Shown piece after piece: positions 1 to 8,763 of a stretch of 27,431 nt of DNA; position 1 is the first letter of the stretch; every line of letters starts with the position of its first letter. The position numbers and the translations under genes were made by a program. Source of the stretch: Crickella sp963642455. Lineage in GTDB: Bacteria > Bacillota > Clostridia > Peptostreptococcales > Anaerovoracaceae. The notes under the pieces are model-generated. The model made no database searches, had not been told where the DNA came from, and saw only the letters and a list, made by a program, of their open reading frames with translations. Where the stretch lies: contig CAVIGM010000021.1 of assembly GCA_963642455.1 (NCBI GenBank), positions 1 through 27,431 on the forward strand, read 5' to 3'.

Positions 1-46
1 AAGAAGATCATTCGCTTTTCGAGGTGCACCTGAACTGCAGCGACGA

Positions 47-103
47 GCTGTAGAGTGACAAGATGGCTGTAGAGCGGCAGGACGGCTGTAGAACGGCAGG
101 ATA
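47..103. repeat. Three tandem 19-bp repeats upstream of fic
   Basis: Three head-to-tail 19-base units start at 47, 66 and 85, each of the form GCTGTAGAGCGGCAGGACG with a few substitutions. The last two units are the most alike. The array ends one base before the putative -35 of the fic promoter at 105. No coding potential or known repeat family was recognised. Confidence 0.8.
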
Positions 104-104
104 G

Positions 105-143
105 TTGACTATTCCCTTATTTTCGTATAATATTTAAGGGAAT
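105..143 (+). promoter_or_regulatory. fic promoter flanked by an inverted repeat
   Basis: A -35-like TTGACT (105-110) is followed by TATAAT (126-131; spacing 15) or by the overlapping TAATAT (128-133; spacing 17). The -10 lies between ATTCCCTTA (111-119) and its reverse complement TAAGGGAAT (135-143). A third copy of TAAGGGAAT (154-162) overlaps the start codon. The layout looks like an operator around a promoter, but no regulator is identified. Confidence 0.6.
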
Positions 144-160
144 AAAGGAGGAGTAAGGGA

Positions 161-1207
161 ATGAGGACTTTTAACTATTCCGAAATCAAAGATAGAAAAT
201 GGGATTCGGAGTTGCTCTCTCTGATAGCCGCCATATATAGGGAAGTTGGCAAACAGGACCTGTACATGAAGCAACGCCCTGATGAACTTGAGAAGCTGGT
301 CGAGATTGCTAAGGTTCAAAGCACTGAGTCCTCGAATGCTATTGAAGGGATTGTTACTACAAATACCAGAATCAGACAGCTCGTTGAGGAGAAGACAACG
401 CCGCATAATCGTGACGAGCAGGAAATCGCAGGATACCGCGATGTTCTGAGCACTATTCATGAGAATTTTGATGCAATTCCGATTAACCAGAACTATATCC
501 TGCAGCTGCACAGAATCCTGTATGGGCATATGAATAATCCTGTTGCCGGTAGAACTAAGTCAGTGCAGAATTATATCAGCGCAACCCATCCAGATGGACA
601 TGTTGTAAATCTGTTCACTCCGCTGTCTCCGTTTGAGACGCCTGAAGCACTCGATAAGATTTGCGAAGAATATAATCGTGTCATCGGGAATATGGAGCTT
701 GAGCCGCTGATTGCAATTCCGATTTTCATTCACGATTTTCTGTGTATCCACCCGTTTAACGACGGGAACGGCAGAATGAGCCGACTGCTTACAACATTGC
801 TTTTGTATCGCAACGGCTTTTATGTCGGCAAATATGTTTCTCTTGAAGCAAAGATTGCAAAGAACAAGGACTTGTACTATGAGGCACTGTATCAGTCTCA
901 AATCGGCTGGCATGAAGGTACTGAAGACGCGCTTCCTTTTATAAAATATCTCCTCGGTACAATTCTTGCAGCGTATAAAGATTTAGAAGAACGCATGGAA
1001 CTCATGGAACCTAAGCTTTCTGCTCTTGAAACAGTCCGCAAGGCAAGCAAGAACAAGCTCGGCAGATTTACCAAGCAGGATATTCGCGAGCTCTGTCCAA
1101 CTCTCAGCGACAGCTCGATTGAAGGAGCATTCCGCAAGCTGATAGCTGCCGGCGAACTTCAGAAAGAAGGCAAAGGGAAGAACACCTGTTATTTCAGACT
1201 GAAGTGA
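161..1207 (+). CDS. Fic family protein (class II, AMPylase-like) with C-terminal winged helix
   Basis: A 348-residue Fic-domain protein that probably transfers AMP, or another nucleotide moiety, to a protein hydroxyl group in the cytoplasm. The catalytic motif HPFNDGNGR begins at His197, and all its canonical residues (His, Asp, Gly, Asn, Gly, Arg) are present. An N-terminal SNAIEG (Ser58 to Gly63) fits the autoinhibitory (S/T)xxxE(G/N) helix of class II Fic proteins. Roughly the last 50 residues (from KLGRFTKQDI) look like a winged-helix DNA-binding domain, so the protein may also regulate itself. The start is supported by AGGAGG at 147-152. The gene stands alone, converges on asd and is insulated by a terminator. 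No separate antitoxin gene is seen. The target is unknown. Confidence 0.93.
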   Translation: MRTFNYSEIKDRKWDSELLSLIAAIYREVGKQDLYMKQRPDELEKLVEIAKVQSTESSNAIEGIVTTNTRIRQLVEEKTTPHNRDEQEIAGYRDVLSTIHENFDAIPINQNYILQLHRILYGHMNNPVAGRTKSVQNYISATHPDGHVVNLFTPLSPFETPEALDKICEEYNRVIGNMELEPLIAIPIFIHDFLCIHPFNDGNGRMSRLLTTLLLYRNGFYVGKYVSLEAKIAKNKDLYYEALYQSQIGWHEGTEDALPFIKYLLGTILAAYKDLEERMELMEPKLSALETVRKASKNKLGRFTKQDIRELCPTLSDSSIEGAFRKLIAAGELQKEGKGKNTCYFRLK

Positions 1208-1219
1208 CTAAAATGATTA

Positions 1220-1255
1220 AAGTGACTAAAGTGAATTTAATCACTTTAGTCACTT
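1220..1255. terminator. Bidirectional terminator between fic and asd
   Basis: A perfect 15-bp stem (AAGTGACTAAAGTGA, 1220-1234, with 1241-1255) surrounds a 6-base loop. An AT-rich tail follows on the plus strand, and a T-containing stretch follows on the minus strand. It lies between convergent genes and can serve both. An extra partial GTGACTAAAATGATT lies just upstream at 1204-1218. Confidence 0.85.
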
Positions 1256-1278
1256 ATATCTTTTATATCTTTTATATC

Positions 1279-2283
1279 CTATTTAATCAGCAATTCCGCA
1301 ATCTGTACCGCATTTGTTGCAGCACCCTTGCGAACCTGGTCGCCACAGCACCATAGATTGATGCCGTGATCGTTAGCAAGGTCCTTGCGAATTCTTCCAA
1401 CATATACAATGTCTTGGTTGCTTGTCACGATTGGCATTGGATATTCGTGCGCATCCCCATCGTCGTACAACTTGCAACCCGGAGCCTTTGCGATTGCCTC
1501 TCTTACAGCATCAAGCTCGAGCACATCGTCTGTGATTACCACTGCCGAAATCGCATGCGAGCGTTCAACAGGAACACGAACGCAGGTGCAGCTGACCTTC
1601 ATCTCTGGAAGATGCAGGATTTTGCGACCCTCGTTCTGAAGTTTCATCTCCTCTGAGGAATACCCATTCTCGCCGAAGCCACCAATCTGTGGAATCAGGT
1701 TAAATGCAATTTGATGCTGGAAAACCGCAGGCTCAGAGATAGGCTGGCCGTTTATTATCTTGGCTGCCTGGTCGAACATTTCCTCTGGGCCCTTGATTCC
1801 TGCGCCGCTCGTAGCCTGATAGGTCGATGCGTAGAGCGTATTGATTCTCGAGAGCTTGTTGATTGCATTGATTGCAACGAGCGTTATTATTGTAGAGCAA
1901 TTAGGATTTGCGATGATGCCATTATGCTTAAGCGCATCCTCTGGGTTGATTTCTGGAACTACCAGAGGAACGTCAGGGTCGAGCCTGAAGGCGCTTGAGT
2001 TGTCTACAAAAACAGCACCGGCTGCCTTGATAGCAGGGGCGAATTTGATAGCTATGTCGTTTTCTGCAGCGCCGAGAACGATGTCGAGGCCGCCGAAGCT
2101 ATCGTCTCTAAGCTCGTGTACTGTAACATCTCCCCATTTTGTTTCGATTATCTTTCCCTCGCTTCTCGCACTTGCAAGAAGTCTGAGCTCGCCGATAGGG
2201 AAGTCGTGCTCTTCGAGAATCTTTATCATCTGACGGCCGACAGCTCCTGTCGCACCAATTATTCCTACGTTATATTTCTTCAT
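1279..2283 (-). CDS. asd: Aspartate-semialdehyde dehydrogenase
   Basis: Catalyses NADPH-dependent reduction of 4-phospho-L-aspartate to L-aspartate 4-semialdehyde, the second step of the aspartate pathway (lysine, threonine, methionine). The 334-residue length is typical. The N-terminal dinucleotide-binding loop is GIIGATGAVG (residues 7-16). The active-site Cys is Cys129 in NPNCST. A GAGIKGPEE segment and the C-terminal VPVERSHA region fit the family. The start is preceded by AAGGAG near 2297-2302, which overlaps the end of the aspartokinase gene. It is the last gene of a minus-strand hom-ask-asd operon, which ends at the terminator shared with fic. Confidence 0.96.
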   Translation of the reverse strand: MKKYNVGIIGATGAVGRQMIKILEEHDFPIGELRLLASARSEGKIIETKWGDVTVHELRDDSFGGLDIVLGAAENDIAIKFAPAIKAAGAVFVDNSSAFRLDPDVPLVVPEINPEDALKHNGIIANPNCSTIITLVAINAINKLSRINTLYASTYQATSGAGIKGPEEMFDQAAKIINGQPISEPAVFQHQIAFNLIPQIGGFGENGYSSEEMKLQNEGRKILHLPEMKVSCTCVRVPVERSHAISAVVITDDVLELDAVREAIAKAPGCKLYDDGDAHEYPMPIVTSNQDIVYVGRIRKDLANDHGINLWCCGDQVRKGAATNAVQIAELLIK

Positions 2284-2301
2284 TTTTTTGAAACTCCTTT
2301 G

Positions 2302-3624
2302 TTATCTTGCGAAGCTGTCATACAGCACGCGAATTGCGGATTCAAAGTCCTCAGTGAATACCCCGACGAGAATGCTAATCTCATCCGAACTCTGCTCGAT
2401 AGTTCTAATATTTATATTGTTAGCACCGAGCGCTCCGAAAATCTTGCCCGAAATACCAGTGCGGTATGCCATCTGTCTACCGACGATTGCGATGAGGCTG
2501 ATTCCGTGTGTGAGGCTTACATTGTCGAGCTTGCAGCTTTCCTTGAGTGCTCCGACGAAATCGTATTCCTTGCCTCTTAGATCCGCACTTGGAACAACAA
2601 GCGAGAAGCAGTCAACACCGCTTGGGATATTCTCGACGCTGATCTCGAATTTCTCGCATATTTCGAGGACTTTTCTGAGGAAGTAGACTTTCTCGTCCAT
2701 ATTGCTCTTGTAAATATTGACGATAGAGAAATCCTTCTTGCCCGTGATGCCTGTGACGAATCGTGATTTCTCCTCTTCGCTCTCGGTCTCGAAATTCTCT
2801 CTGATGATGGTTCCAGGGTTATCCGGCTCGTTCGTATTTCGTATATTCACAGGTATGTCCTTGAGTCTTACTGGAAAAACAGTATCTTCATGCAGAACGG
2901 AGGCGCCCATATAGGACATTTCTCGAAGTTCAGCATAGGTAACTCGCGCGATTGATTTAGGGTTAGGAACAATGCGAGGGTCTACCATCATTATTCCGGA
3001 AACGTCTGTCCAGTTCTCGTAGAGGTCTGCATCAAGCGAGGCCGCAGCGATTGCGCCAGAAATATCCGATCCACCTCTCGAGAAAACCTTGATTGCTCCG
3101 TCTGGCGTTACTCCGTAGAAGCCAGGGGAGACGATTTTTCTATGGACTGAATAAATCTCCTTGAGCTTATCTTCTGTCTTAGCGTAGTCGACAGTGCCGT
3201 CATATTTGAAGCACATCCACTCGCTTGCATCGATGAATTTGAAGCCGAGGTATTCAGCCATGAGCTTAGCATTGAGATATTCTCCGCGGGATGCGAGATA
3301 ATCTTGCGAGACTTTCTTATTCATATCACCGAAAATCTCTTCCATCTCAGCTTCGAGGTCTATGCTAAGTCCGCATTCTTCAACGATTGCGGCATATCGC
3401 TCCTTGATCATTGCCCTGACATTGTCGAAGGGAACATCGTATTTAACATGCGCATGGCAAAGATACAGAAGGTCGGTTATCTTGGTATCCTTGCTGAAGC
3501 GACGGCCAGGAGCCGATACGATTACCATTGACCTTGAATCATCGGATTCAATTATTTCCTTAACTCTTGCGAACTGCTTGGCGTCCGAAAGAGACGAACC
3601 ACCGAATTTACATACTTTTAACAT
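2302..3624 (-). CDS. Aspartate kinase, monofunctional
   Basis: Phosphorylates L-aspartate to 4-phospho-L-aspartate, the first and usually feedback-regulated step of the aspartate pathway. The 440-residue product starts MLKVCKFGGSS, with the KFGGSS nucleotide/aspartate motif right at the N-terminus. SRGGSDISG and a TDVSGIMMVDPR segment mark the rest of the kinase domain. The C-terminal third (from about GITGKKDFSIVNI) matches the paired ACT domains that bind the inhibitory amino acid. The frame stays open to 3708, but the ATG at 3624 is chosen because AAGGAG lies just upstream and homology begins there. Only 4 bases separate it from the hom stop, so translation is probably coupled. The effector (Lys or Thr) cannot be read from the sequence; linkage to hom and thrC favours threonine. 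Confidence 0.95.
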   Translation of the reverse strand: MLKVCKFGGSSLSDAKQFARVKEIIESDDSRSMVIVSAPGRRFSKDTKITDLLYLCHAHVKYDVPFDNVRAMIKERYAAIVEECGLSIDLEAEMEEIFGDMNKKVSQDYLASRGEYLNAKLMAEYLGFKFIDASEWMCFKYDGTVDYAKTEDKLKEIYSVHRKIVSPGFYGVTPDGAIKVFSRGGSDISGAIAAASLDADLYENWTDVSGIMMVDPRIVPNPKSIARVTYAELREMSYMGASVLHEDTVFPVRLKDIPVNIRNTNEPDNPGTIIRENFETESEEEKSRFVTGITGKKDFSIVNIYKSNMDEKVYFLRKVLEICEKFEISVENIPSGVDCFSLVVPSADLRGKEYDFVGALKESCKLDNVSLTHGISLIAIVGRQMAYRTGISGKIFGALGANNINIRTIEQSSDEISILVGVFTEDFESAIRVLYDSFAR

Positions 3625-3628
3625 TTTT

Positions 3629-4798
3629 CTATATCTCCTTAATTGCAGCAAAGAATAAAGGCTTGCCTTTCTCCTTGCGATGATGTGCCATTGCGTGCAT
3701 TTCCTCAACCGAGATAGGCTTCGAGATGCAGAAGAACAAGCCGTCCTTCTCCTCGTAGCTTTCGATCATAGGCGAAATATGCTCGCACATTCTGTTATGC
3801 CTTATATAATATTTGTGAACTTCGGCAGAATTATCTACCTTGTACTTCTTGCAGCTGCAAGGCAGGGTGTTATCGATGCCTTCCTTAATATCCAGCACGT
3901 CCTGAATTACAGATTCGCCTGTCGGAAAATGCCCAGCCCCTTGGCCGTAGAAGGAAAGTGGCCCGACGCCGTCAGCTGTAAGGCTTATAAGATTGAGGTT
4001 GGCATTAACGTTTGCCTCAAGTGCCGTCGAGCTTACAAGACTTGGCTCAACATAAGCGCTGATTGTGTCGTCACTAAGCTTCGAAGCGTTCATAAGAAGC
4101 TTGCAACTATAGCCGTGAGCCTTGAACCATTCAATATCACAGGCCTCGATTGTATCTATGCCGTAGCAAGCAACATCTTCTGGCTGTATTATCGTATCGA
4201 AGGCTATATTGCTTGAAATCACAGTCTTATTTCTTGTATCGATTCCCTCAATGTCCGCACTTGGGTCGGCCTCTGCATATCCAAGTTCTTGCGCGCCCTT
4301 AAGTGCCTCTTCGAACGAGCAGCCCTCTTCGGACATTTTGCTTAATATATAATTGCAGGTTCCGTTAATTATTCCGTGAATCTCGCTTATCGAATTGCAA
4401 CGCTTGGTCCTTCTGAGATTGTAGAGCCATGGAATGCCGCCGCCCGATGTAGATGTAAAATGAATGCTCACTTCGTTCGCCTTTGCCGCCTCGAGAAGCT
4501 CCGCATAGCAGGCACTTATGAGGCTCTTGTTAGGTGTCACAACATGCTTACCAGCCTTGAGGCAGCTAAGCACATAGCTTCTTGCAGGCTCGATGCCGCC
4601 GATTGATTCGATAACTACATCTATTGAAGCATCATTTATAATATCTTCAATATCGGTGGTAAAAGTACAAGGAAGTCCCTCATATTCTGGCTTCATTCTT
4701 CTGCAGAGCACTCGCGTGACTTCGATGTCATCTCTCAACTTTGCAATGTCGTAGGCTCCGCTTCCGACAACTCCATAACCCAATATTGCGATATTCAT
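3629..4798 (-). CDS. hom: Homoserine dehydrogenase
   Basis: NAD(P)-dependent reduction of aspartate semialdehyde to homoserine, committing flux to threonine and methionine. The 389-residue product begins with a Rossmann loop, MNIAILGYGVVGSG. It carries the family signatures TPNKSL, GIINGTCNYIL and an EADPSADIEGID region in the catalytic domain. About 75 C-terminal residues after the catalytic part are shorter than a full regulatory ACT extension, so feedback control may be altered. The ATG at 4798 is used instead of the upstream in-frame start at 4834, because GGAGGGA precedes it and the Rossmann fold begins there. It is the first gene of the hom-ask-asd operon and diverges from thrC. Confidence 0.95.
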   Translation of the reverse strand: MNIAILGYGVVGSGAYDIAKLRDDIEVTRVLCRRMKPEYEGLPCTFTTDIEDIINDASIDVVIESIGGIEPARSYVLSCLKAGKHVVTPNKSLISACYAELLEAAKANEVSIHFTSTSGGGIPWLYNLRRTKRCNSISEIHGIINGTCNYILSKMSEEGCSFEEALKGAQELGYAEADPSADIEGIDTRNKTVISSNIAFDTIIQPEDVACYGIDTIEACDIEWFKAHGYSCKLLMNASKLSDDTISAYVEPSLVSSTALEANVNANLNLISLTADGVGPLSFYGQGAGHFPTGESVIQDVLDIKEGIDNTLPCSCKKYKVDNSAEVHKYYIRHNRMCEHISPMIESYEEKDGLFFCISKPISVEEMHAMAHHRKEKGKPLFFAAIKEI

Positions 4799-4873
4799 AC
4801 AAATCCCTCCGTAAAGTTCGCGAAATAAAAACACTTGTCTTTATGACGGAAATAATGTATCATAAAACTACAA

Positions 4874-4897
4874 ATTATTCAACATTATATGAATAAT
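4874..4897. promoter_or_regulatory. Operator-like inverted repeat between hom and thrC
   Basis: ATTATTCA (4874-4881) and its exact reverse complement TGAATAAT (4890-4897) are separated by 8 bases. They sit centrally in the 168-base divergent intergenic region and are well placed to control both threonine-pathway directions. No regulator is assigned. Confidence 0.45.
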
Positions 4898-4966
4898 CTT
4901 TGGTGAAAATCTCAAATTTTCGCATAGATTTGCAAAATTATAAATAATAAAGAGGTTAAACAGACA

Positions 4967-6451
4967 ATGATCAAGTACATTAGCACAAGAGATGACAAGC
5001 ACGCAATCGAATCAGCACAGGCAATTCTCAACGGACTTGCACCTGACGGCGGCCTATACGTTCCAGATGATATCGAGGCTCTCAAGCTCGACTATAAGGA
5101 AGTAATCAGCAAGGATTATAGGGGCATGGCTAAGGCAATCTTCAACAAATTCTTCCCAGATTACGGCGAGGCCTCAATAGACGAGATCGTCGAAAGAAGC
5201 TATAAGAACAAGTTCGAAGCAGCTGAGATCACTCCTGTTGCTAAGCTTAGCGACGGCTACGTGCTTGAGCTATATCACGGGCCAACCTGCGCATTCAAGG
5301 ACGTCGCTTTATCCGCGCTTCCTAATCTTATGACAGTCGCAAGAGATATGACAGGCTTCACAGACAGAATCCTCATTCTTACGGCAACAAGCGGAGATAC
5401 GGGAAGTGCCGCACTTCACGGCTTCTCGGATGTACCTGGAACAGGCATTATCGTCTTCTATCCAGATGGCGGAGTATCCGAGACTCAGAAGCTACAGATG
5501 GTAACCCAAAGCGGCAAGAATACCTGTGCCTGCGCTGTAAGAGGCAATTTCGACGATGCTCAGACGGGCGTTAAGAAGCTCTTTGCCGAGATTCCAAGAC
5601 CTTGCGAGGGTGTCAGCCTTTCGAGCGCGAACTCCATCAATATAGGAAGACTCGTTCCGCAGGTCGTATATTATTTCGCAGCCTATGCGAAGCTCTGGAA
5701 GGAAGGCGAGATCGAGCTTGGAGAAGAGCTTAATTTCACAGTTCCGACGGGCAATTTTGGCGACATCATGGCAGGCTATTTTGCAAAAAAAATGGGCCTT
5801 CCTGTTGGTACTCTTATATGTGCATCGAACAAGAACGATGTTCTCACTGAGTTCCTGCAGACCGGCCACTACAATAGGAAGAGAGACTTTTACAAGACGA
5901 GCTCGCCATCTATGGATATCCTCGTTTCCTCGAATCTCGAAAGACTGCTTTTCTATATATGCGGGCTTGAGAATAATAAGCAATATATGAAGGAGCTTTC
6001 CGAGAAGGGCGAATACCAGATAAGCGCTGAGGAGCTTAAGCAAATCCAGAAGGACTTCGTAGGAATTTCCTGCGACGAGGAGTCTTCGGCAGAGGTAATT
6101 GCGGAAGTTTTCTCCAAAGACAAATATCTTATGGATACGCACACAGCTGTTGCTTGGGGCGCTTATGAGAAATATTCAAATAGCAATGTAGGCGAAAGTA
6201 AAGACGAAAGAAAGAATGTGGTTCTTTCGACAGCGTCACCATATAAATTCACAAGGGCTGTGCTTGCGGCACTCGGCGAGGAGCCGGCAGAATCCGACGA
6301 AGAGAACATGACAAGGCTCGAAGAAGTATCGGGAATGCCTAAGAGTGCGCCACTTGCGGATATTTTCTCCAAAGAGATTAAGCATAAGGACATCATCGAT
6401 TGCGATGAGATGAGACAATATGTAGTCGGAAAGGCATTAAATGAGCGGTAA
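4967..6451 (+). CDS. thrC: Threonine synthase
   Basis: PLP-dependent conversion of O-phosphohomoserine to L-threonine, the last step of the pathway. The 494 residues suit the longer class of threonine synthase. It has the N-terminal LAPDGGLYVPDDI segment, the PLP-binding Lys111 in GPTCAFKD, the phosphate-cradle TATSGDTGSAALHG, and VPTGNFGDIMAGY. The start ATG has AGAGG about 12 bases upstream. It diverges from hom-ask-asd and its 3' end overlaps the following ACT gene by 11 bases, which suggests coupled translation. Confidence 0.96.
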   Translation: MIKYISTRDDKHAIESAQAILNGLAPDGGLYVPDDIEALKLDYKEVISKDYRGMAKAIFNKFFPDYGEASIDEIVERSYKNKFEAAEITPVAKLSDGYVLELYHGPTCAFKDVALSALPNLMTVARDMTGFTDRILILTATSGDTGSAALHGFSDVPGTGIIVFYPDGGVSETQKLQMVTQSGKNTCACAVRGNFDDAQTGVKKLFAEIPRPCEGVSLSSANSINIGRLVPQVVYYFAAYAKLWKEGEIELGEELNFTVPTGNFGDIMAGYFAKKMGLPVGTLICASNKNDVLTEFLQTGHYNRKRDFYKTSSPSMDILVSSNLERLLFYICGLENNKQYMKELSEKGEYQISAEELKQIQKDFVGISCDEESSAEVIAEVFSKDKYLMDTHTAVAWGAYEKYSNSNVGESKDERKNVVLSTASPYKFTRAVLAALGEEPAESDEENMTRLEEVSGMPKSAPLADIFSKEIKHKDIIDCDEMRQYVVGKALNER

Positions 6452-6878
6452 ATATTTAGTCGTAGATAAATCAATCCTTCCACCTTATTGCGAGAAGGTC
6501 GCTGAGGCGAGGCGGCTTATTGACGATGGTCTTGCAAAGGATATAAGCGACGCAATTCAGAAGGTGGGAATTTCGAGAAGTACCTATTACAAATATCGCG
6601 ATTTCGTCAAAGAGATGAGTACAGTTGCGTATGCAAGGCATGCGATAGTAAGCATGATGATGTCGCACAAGATAGGCCTGCTTTCGAGCGTGCTGCGCAT
6701 TATTTCTTCATATAATTACAGCGTTTGGACAATAAATCAGAATCCACCGGTTGACGGGAAGGCCAATGTAGTAATAACATTAGACTTAGGCGATGAGTCG
6801 GATAATATTGATGAGATGCTCGGAGAGATAAATTCTCTTAAGGGCATCAGCAAGGTCCAGTTGCTCGGAATCGACTAA
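6441..6878 (+). CDS. ACT domain protein of the PheB (UPF0735) type
   Basis: A 145-residue putative amino-acid sensor. The N-terminal part contains a helix-turn-helix-like segment (about residues 29-58; DAIQKVGISRSTYYKYRDF). The remainder (from about VAYARHAIVS) is one ACT domain with the usual small-ligand-binding strand pattern. Family members sit beside phenylalanine or threonine biosynthesis genes. Overlap with thrC argues that it senses or regulates threonine-pathway flux, which is inference. The start lies inside thrC, with GGAAAGG upstream. Confidence 0.85.
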   Translation: MSGKYLVVDKSILPPYCEKVAEARRLIDDGLAKDISDAIQKVGISRSTYYKYRDFVKEMSTVAYARHAIVSMMMSHKIGLLSSVLRIISSYNYSVWTINQNPPVDGKANVVITLDLGDESDNIDEMLGEINSLKGISKVQLLGID

Positions 6879-6933
6879 GCGAATAATCAAACATAGAACA
6901 AAGAACAAATTAAAGAAAGAGCAATAAGTTAAG

Positions 6934-7833
6934 ATGGATTTCAAACAAATCGAAGCATTTGTAAATGTTGTAAGATATAAGAGCTTCAGCAAGGCTGCAG
7001 ACGCAATGTTCTTTACACAGCCTACAATCAGTACACATATTAGCAATCTCGAGTCGCAGCTTGGAGTTAAGCTGCTTGACCGCAGAGGCAGGAATGTCGA
7101 AATGACACCGCAGGGCGTAATTTTCTATAAATACGCTATCGAGATGATCAATTCAAGATCTCGGGCAATCGAGGCCTTGGATGTCGGAGAGGGTTCAATC
7201 AACGGAATCATTGAGATACAGACCTCATCAATTCCGGGAGTTGCCTTCCTGCCTGAGCTTCTTGCCGAATTTCGAAAGGATAATAACAAGATTCAATATT
7301 TCGTATCAATGTCGAGCACAGGCAATGTAATTGATAATATTTTGAATAGGCAAGGGGAGATTGGCTTCGTCGGGCGCCGTGACAACAGGAGAGACCCAAA
7401 TGGCGAGCTTGAATATATTAAGATTTTCCAAGATAGCTCGGTGCTGATTGCACCTACGAGCATGGAACTTCCAAGCGAGATTACCTTCGAAGAAGCGATT
7501 ACCTATCCTCTGCTCTGGAGAGAGAGTAGCTCTGCGACGAGAACTTCATTCGAAGATGTTGCGACATCTCTTGGCCTTGACAAGAGCACCTTCGAGGTAG
7601 CCGGACTATTTAGCGATATAGGCTCTATTGTCAGATCCGTTGCTGCGGGACTTGGAGTTTCAATCATTTCAAGAAAGGCAGCCGAAGCAATCAAAAATGA
7701 CAAAATCTCTATCATAGAGATAAGTAATTTCTCCGATGATAGAGACTTCTATCTTATAAGTTTGCGAAATGCGGTTCTTTCGCCTGCGGCTCTTGCCTTC
7801 AAGAATTTCGCGATTGAGAGGGCTGAACTCTAA
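6934..7833 (+). CDS. LysR-family regulator, selenium-metabolism-associated type
   Basis: A 299-residue LysR-type transcriptional regulator. The N-terminal winged helix-turn-helix (about residues 1-60; KSFSKAADAMFFTQPTISTHI) is followed by a linker helix and a two-lobed substrate-binding domain (about 90-295). The DNA-binding end resembles, from memory, a LysR subfamily that recurs beside selenium genes in Clostridia. Its position next to selD and the other sel genes agrees. Ligand and targets are unknown. The start has only a weak Shine-Dalgarno. The stop codon overlaps the stop of the convergent acyltransferase gene by 3-4 bases, with no terminator visible between them. Confidence 0.85.
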   Translation: MDFKQIEAFVNVVRYKSFSKAADAMFFTQPTISTHISNLESQLGVKLLDRRGRNVEMTPQGVIFYKYAIEMINSRSRAIEALDVGEGSINGIIEIQTSSIPGVAFLPELLAEFRKDNNKIQYFVSMSSTGNVIDNILNRQGEIGFVGRRDNRRDPNGELEYIKIFQDSSVLIAPTSMELPSEITFEEAITYPLLWRESSSATRTSFEDVATSLGLDKSTFEVAGLFSDIGSIVRSVAAGLGVSIISRKAAEAIKNDKISIIEISNFSDDRDFYLISLRNAVLSPAALAFKNFAIERAEL

Positions 7834-8729
7834 TTCATCTTCTCGCGCATCGCTTTGAATTTGCGATATACATCATCAATTCTCTTCAAGAAAATGTAAT
7901 CAAAGTCTCTGCTCTTATGAGTAAGGGACTTTATTTCTTCTGTATAGAAAGGCTTGCAAGGCCTGATTCCGTAGTATTTGAAGGCGTTGAATTTCCTATC
8001 ATTTATTGCGGGCTCGAGAATTACAACAGGAAGAAACATCGCGCGTGCATTCTCTCCCTTCAGAAGAATATGAGCAAGCAGCGTCATGGTAGGATGAATA
8101 TGCTCGCTGATTACCTCCGTCTGTCTTGTCGCGGAAGGAGCAACAACGATTACACCTTTTCTTGAGGCAACATCCTTTGCAGCCCTCATGTAATTCCTCT
8201 CGAAAGCAACCTTGATATTCTTGATAATTGTCAGCATTTCCTCATCTTCGCTATGCCTTGCAACAAGCTTAGCCTCAGTTGAAGGAGTAATCATAGGAAC
8301 GATAGTAATGCCCATGCGCTTAAGTTGCGGAATGATAGGAACGAGGTTCTCATACCATGGAATATTCACAGGAAAAAGGAATTCCTTATCCTCGTAAATC
8401 ATGAAGCATACGCCAATCAACCTGAAAATCTCGCCAAGAGATGGGTGGTTGAAGCCTATTACGACAGCATCCTCGCAACTTGGGAATTCGCCCGTCACCT
8501 TAACAGGGGAGAAAGGCTTAATTATATTTGCGGCTCTTTGCCTGAGCTTGCTGTCGTCTCTTGTCGCACATACTATATTGGCAAGCCTTTTGCAAAGACG
8601 ACCTGCATCCCTCATTTCGTTTCGAAGATCAAGTGCATCTAAGCCTCTAAGAACAGAGAACTCATTGTTATTGAGCTTGTCAATGAGTTCTCTTCCTGAA
8701 TAATGTCTGATGTTTAATAATTCGCCCAC
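7830..8729 (-). CDS. PlsC-like acyltransferase family protein
   Basis: A 299-residue protein with two motifs recalling glycerolipid acyltransferases. NHPSLGEI (His95, Glu100) stands in place of the canonical NHx4D, and APSATRQTE (about residues 208-216) stands in place of the FPEGTR-like block. This would imply acyl transfer to a glycerol-3-phosphate-like acceptor at the membrane. No clear membrane segment is seen, and the catalytic Asp is replaced by Glu, so activity is uncertain. The start appears to be GTG at 8729 with a weak ribosome site. It lies 34 bases downstream of the selD stop on the same strand and is probably co-transcribed with selD. A link to selenium metabolism is not known. 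Confidence 0.6.
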   Translation of the reverse strand: MGELLNIRHYSGRELIDKLNNNEFSVLRGLDALDLRNEMRDAGRLCKRLANIVCATRDDSKLRQRAANIIKPFSPVKVTGEFPSCEDAVVIGFNHPSLGEIFRLIGVCFMIYEDKEFLFPVNIPWYENLVPIIPQLKRMGITIVPMITPSTEAKLVARHSEDEEMLTIIKNIKVAFERNYMRAAKDVASRKGVIVVAPSATRQTEVISEHIHPTMTLLAHILLKGENARAMFLPVVILEPAINDRKFNAFKYYGIRPCKPFYTEEIKSLTHKSRDFDYIFLKRIDDVYRKFKAMREKMN

Positions 8730-8763
8730 TTCGTCTTAACTCTGTCCTAACTATATCTTAATC

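Noticed and set aside
3625..3708. Upstream extended start of aspartokinase
   Set aside because: The extra 28 residues overlap hom, are basic and unlike the family, and a Shine-Dalgarno lies just before the ATG at 3624.
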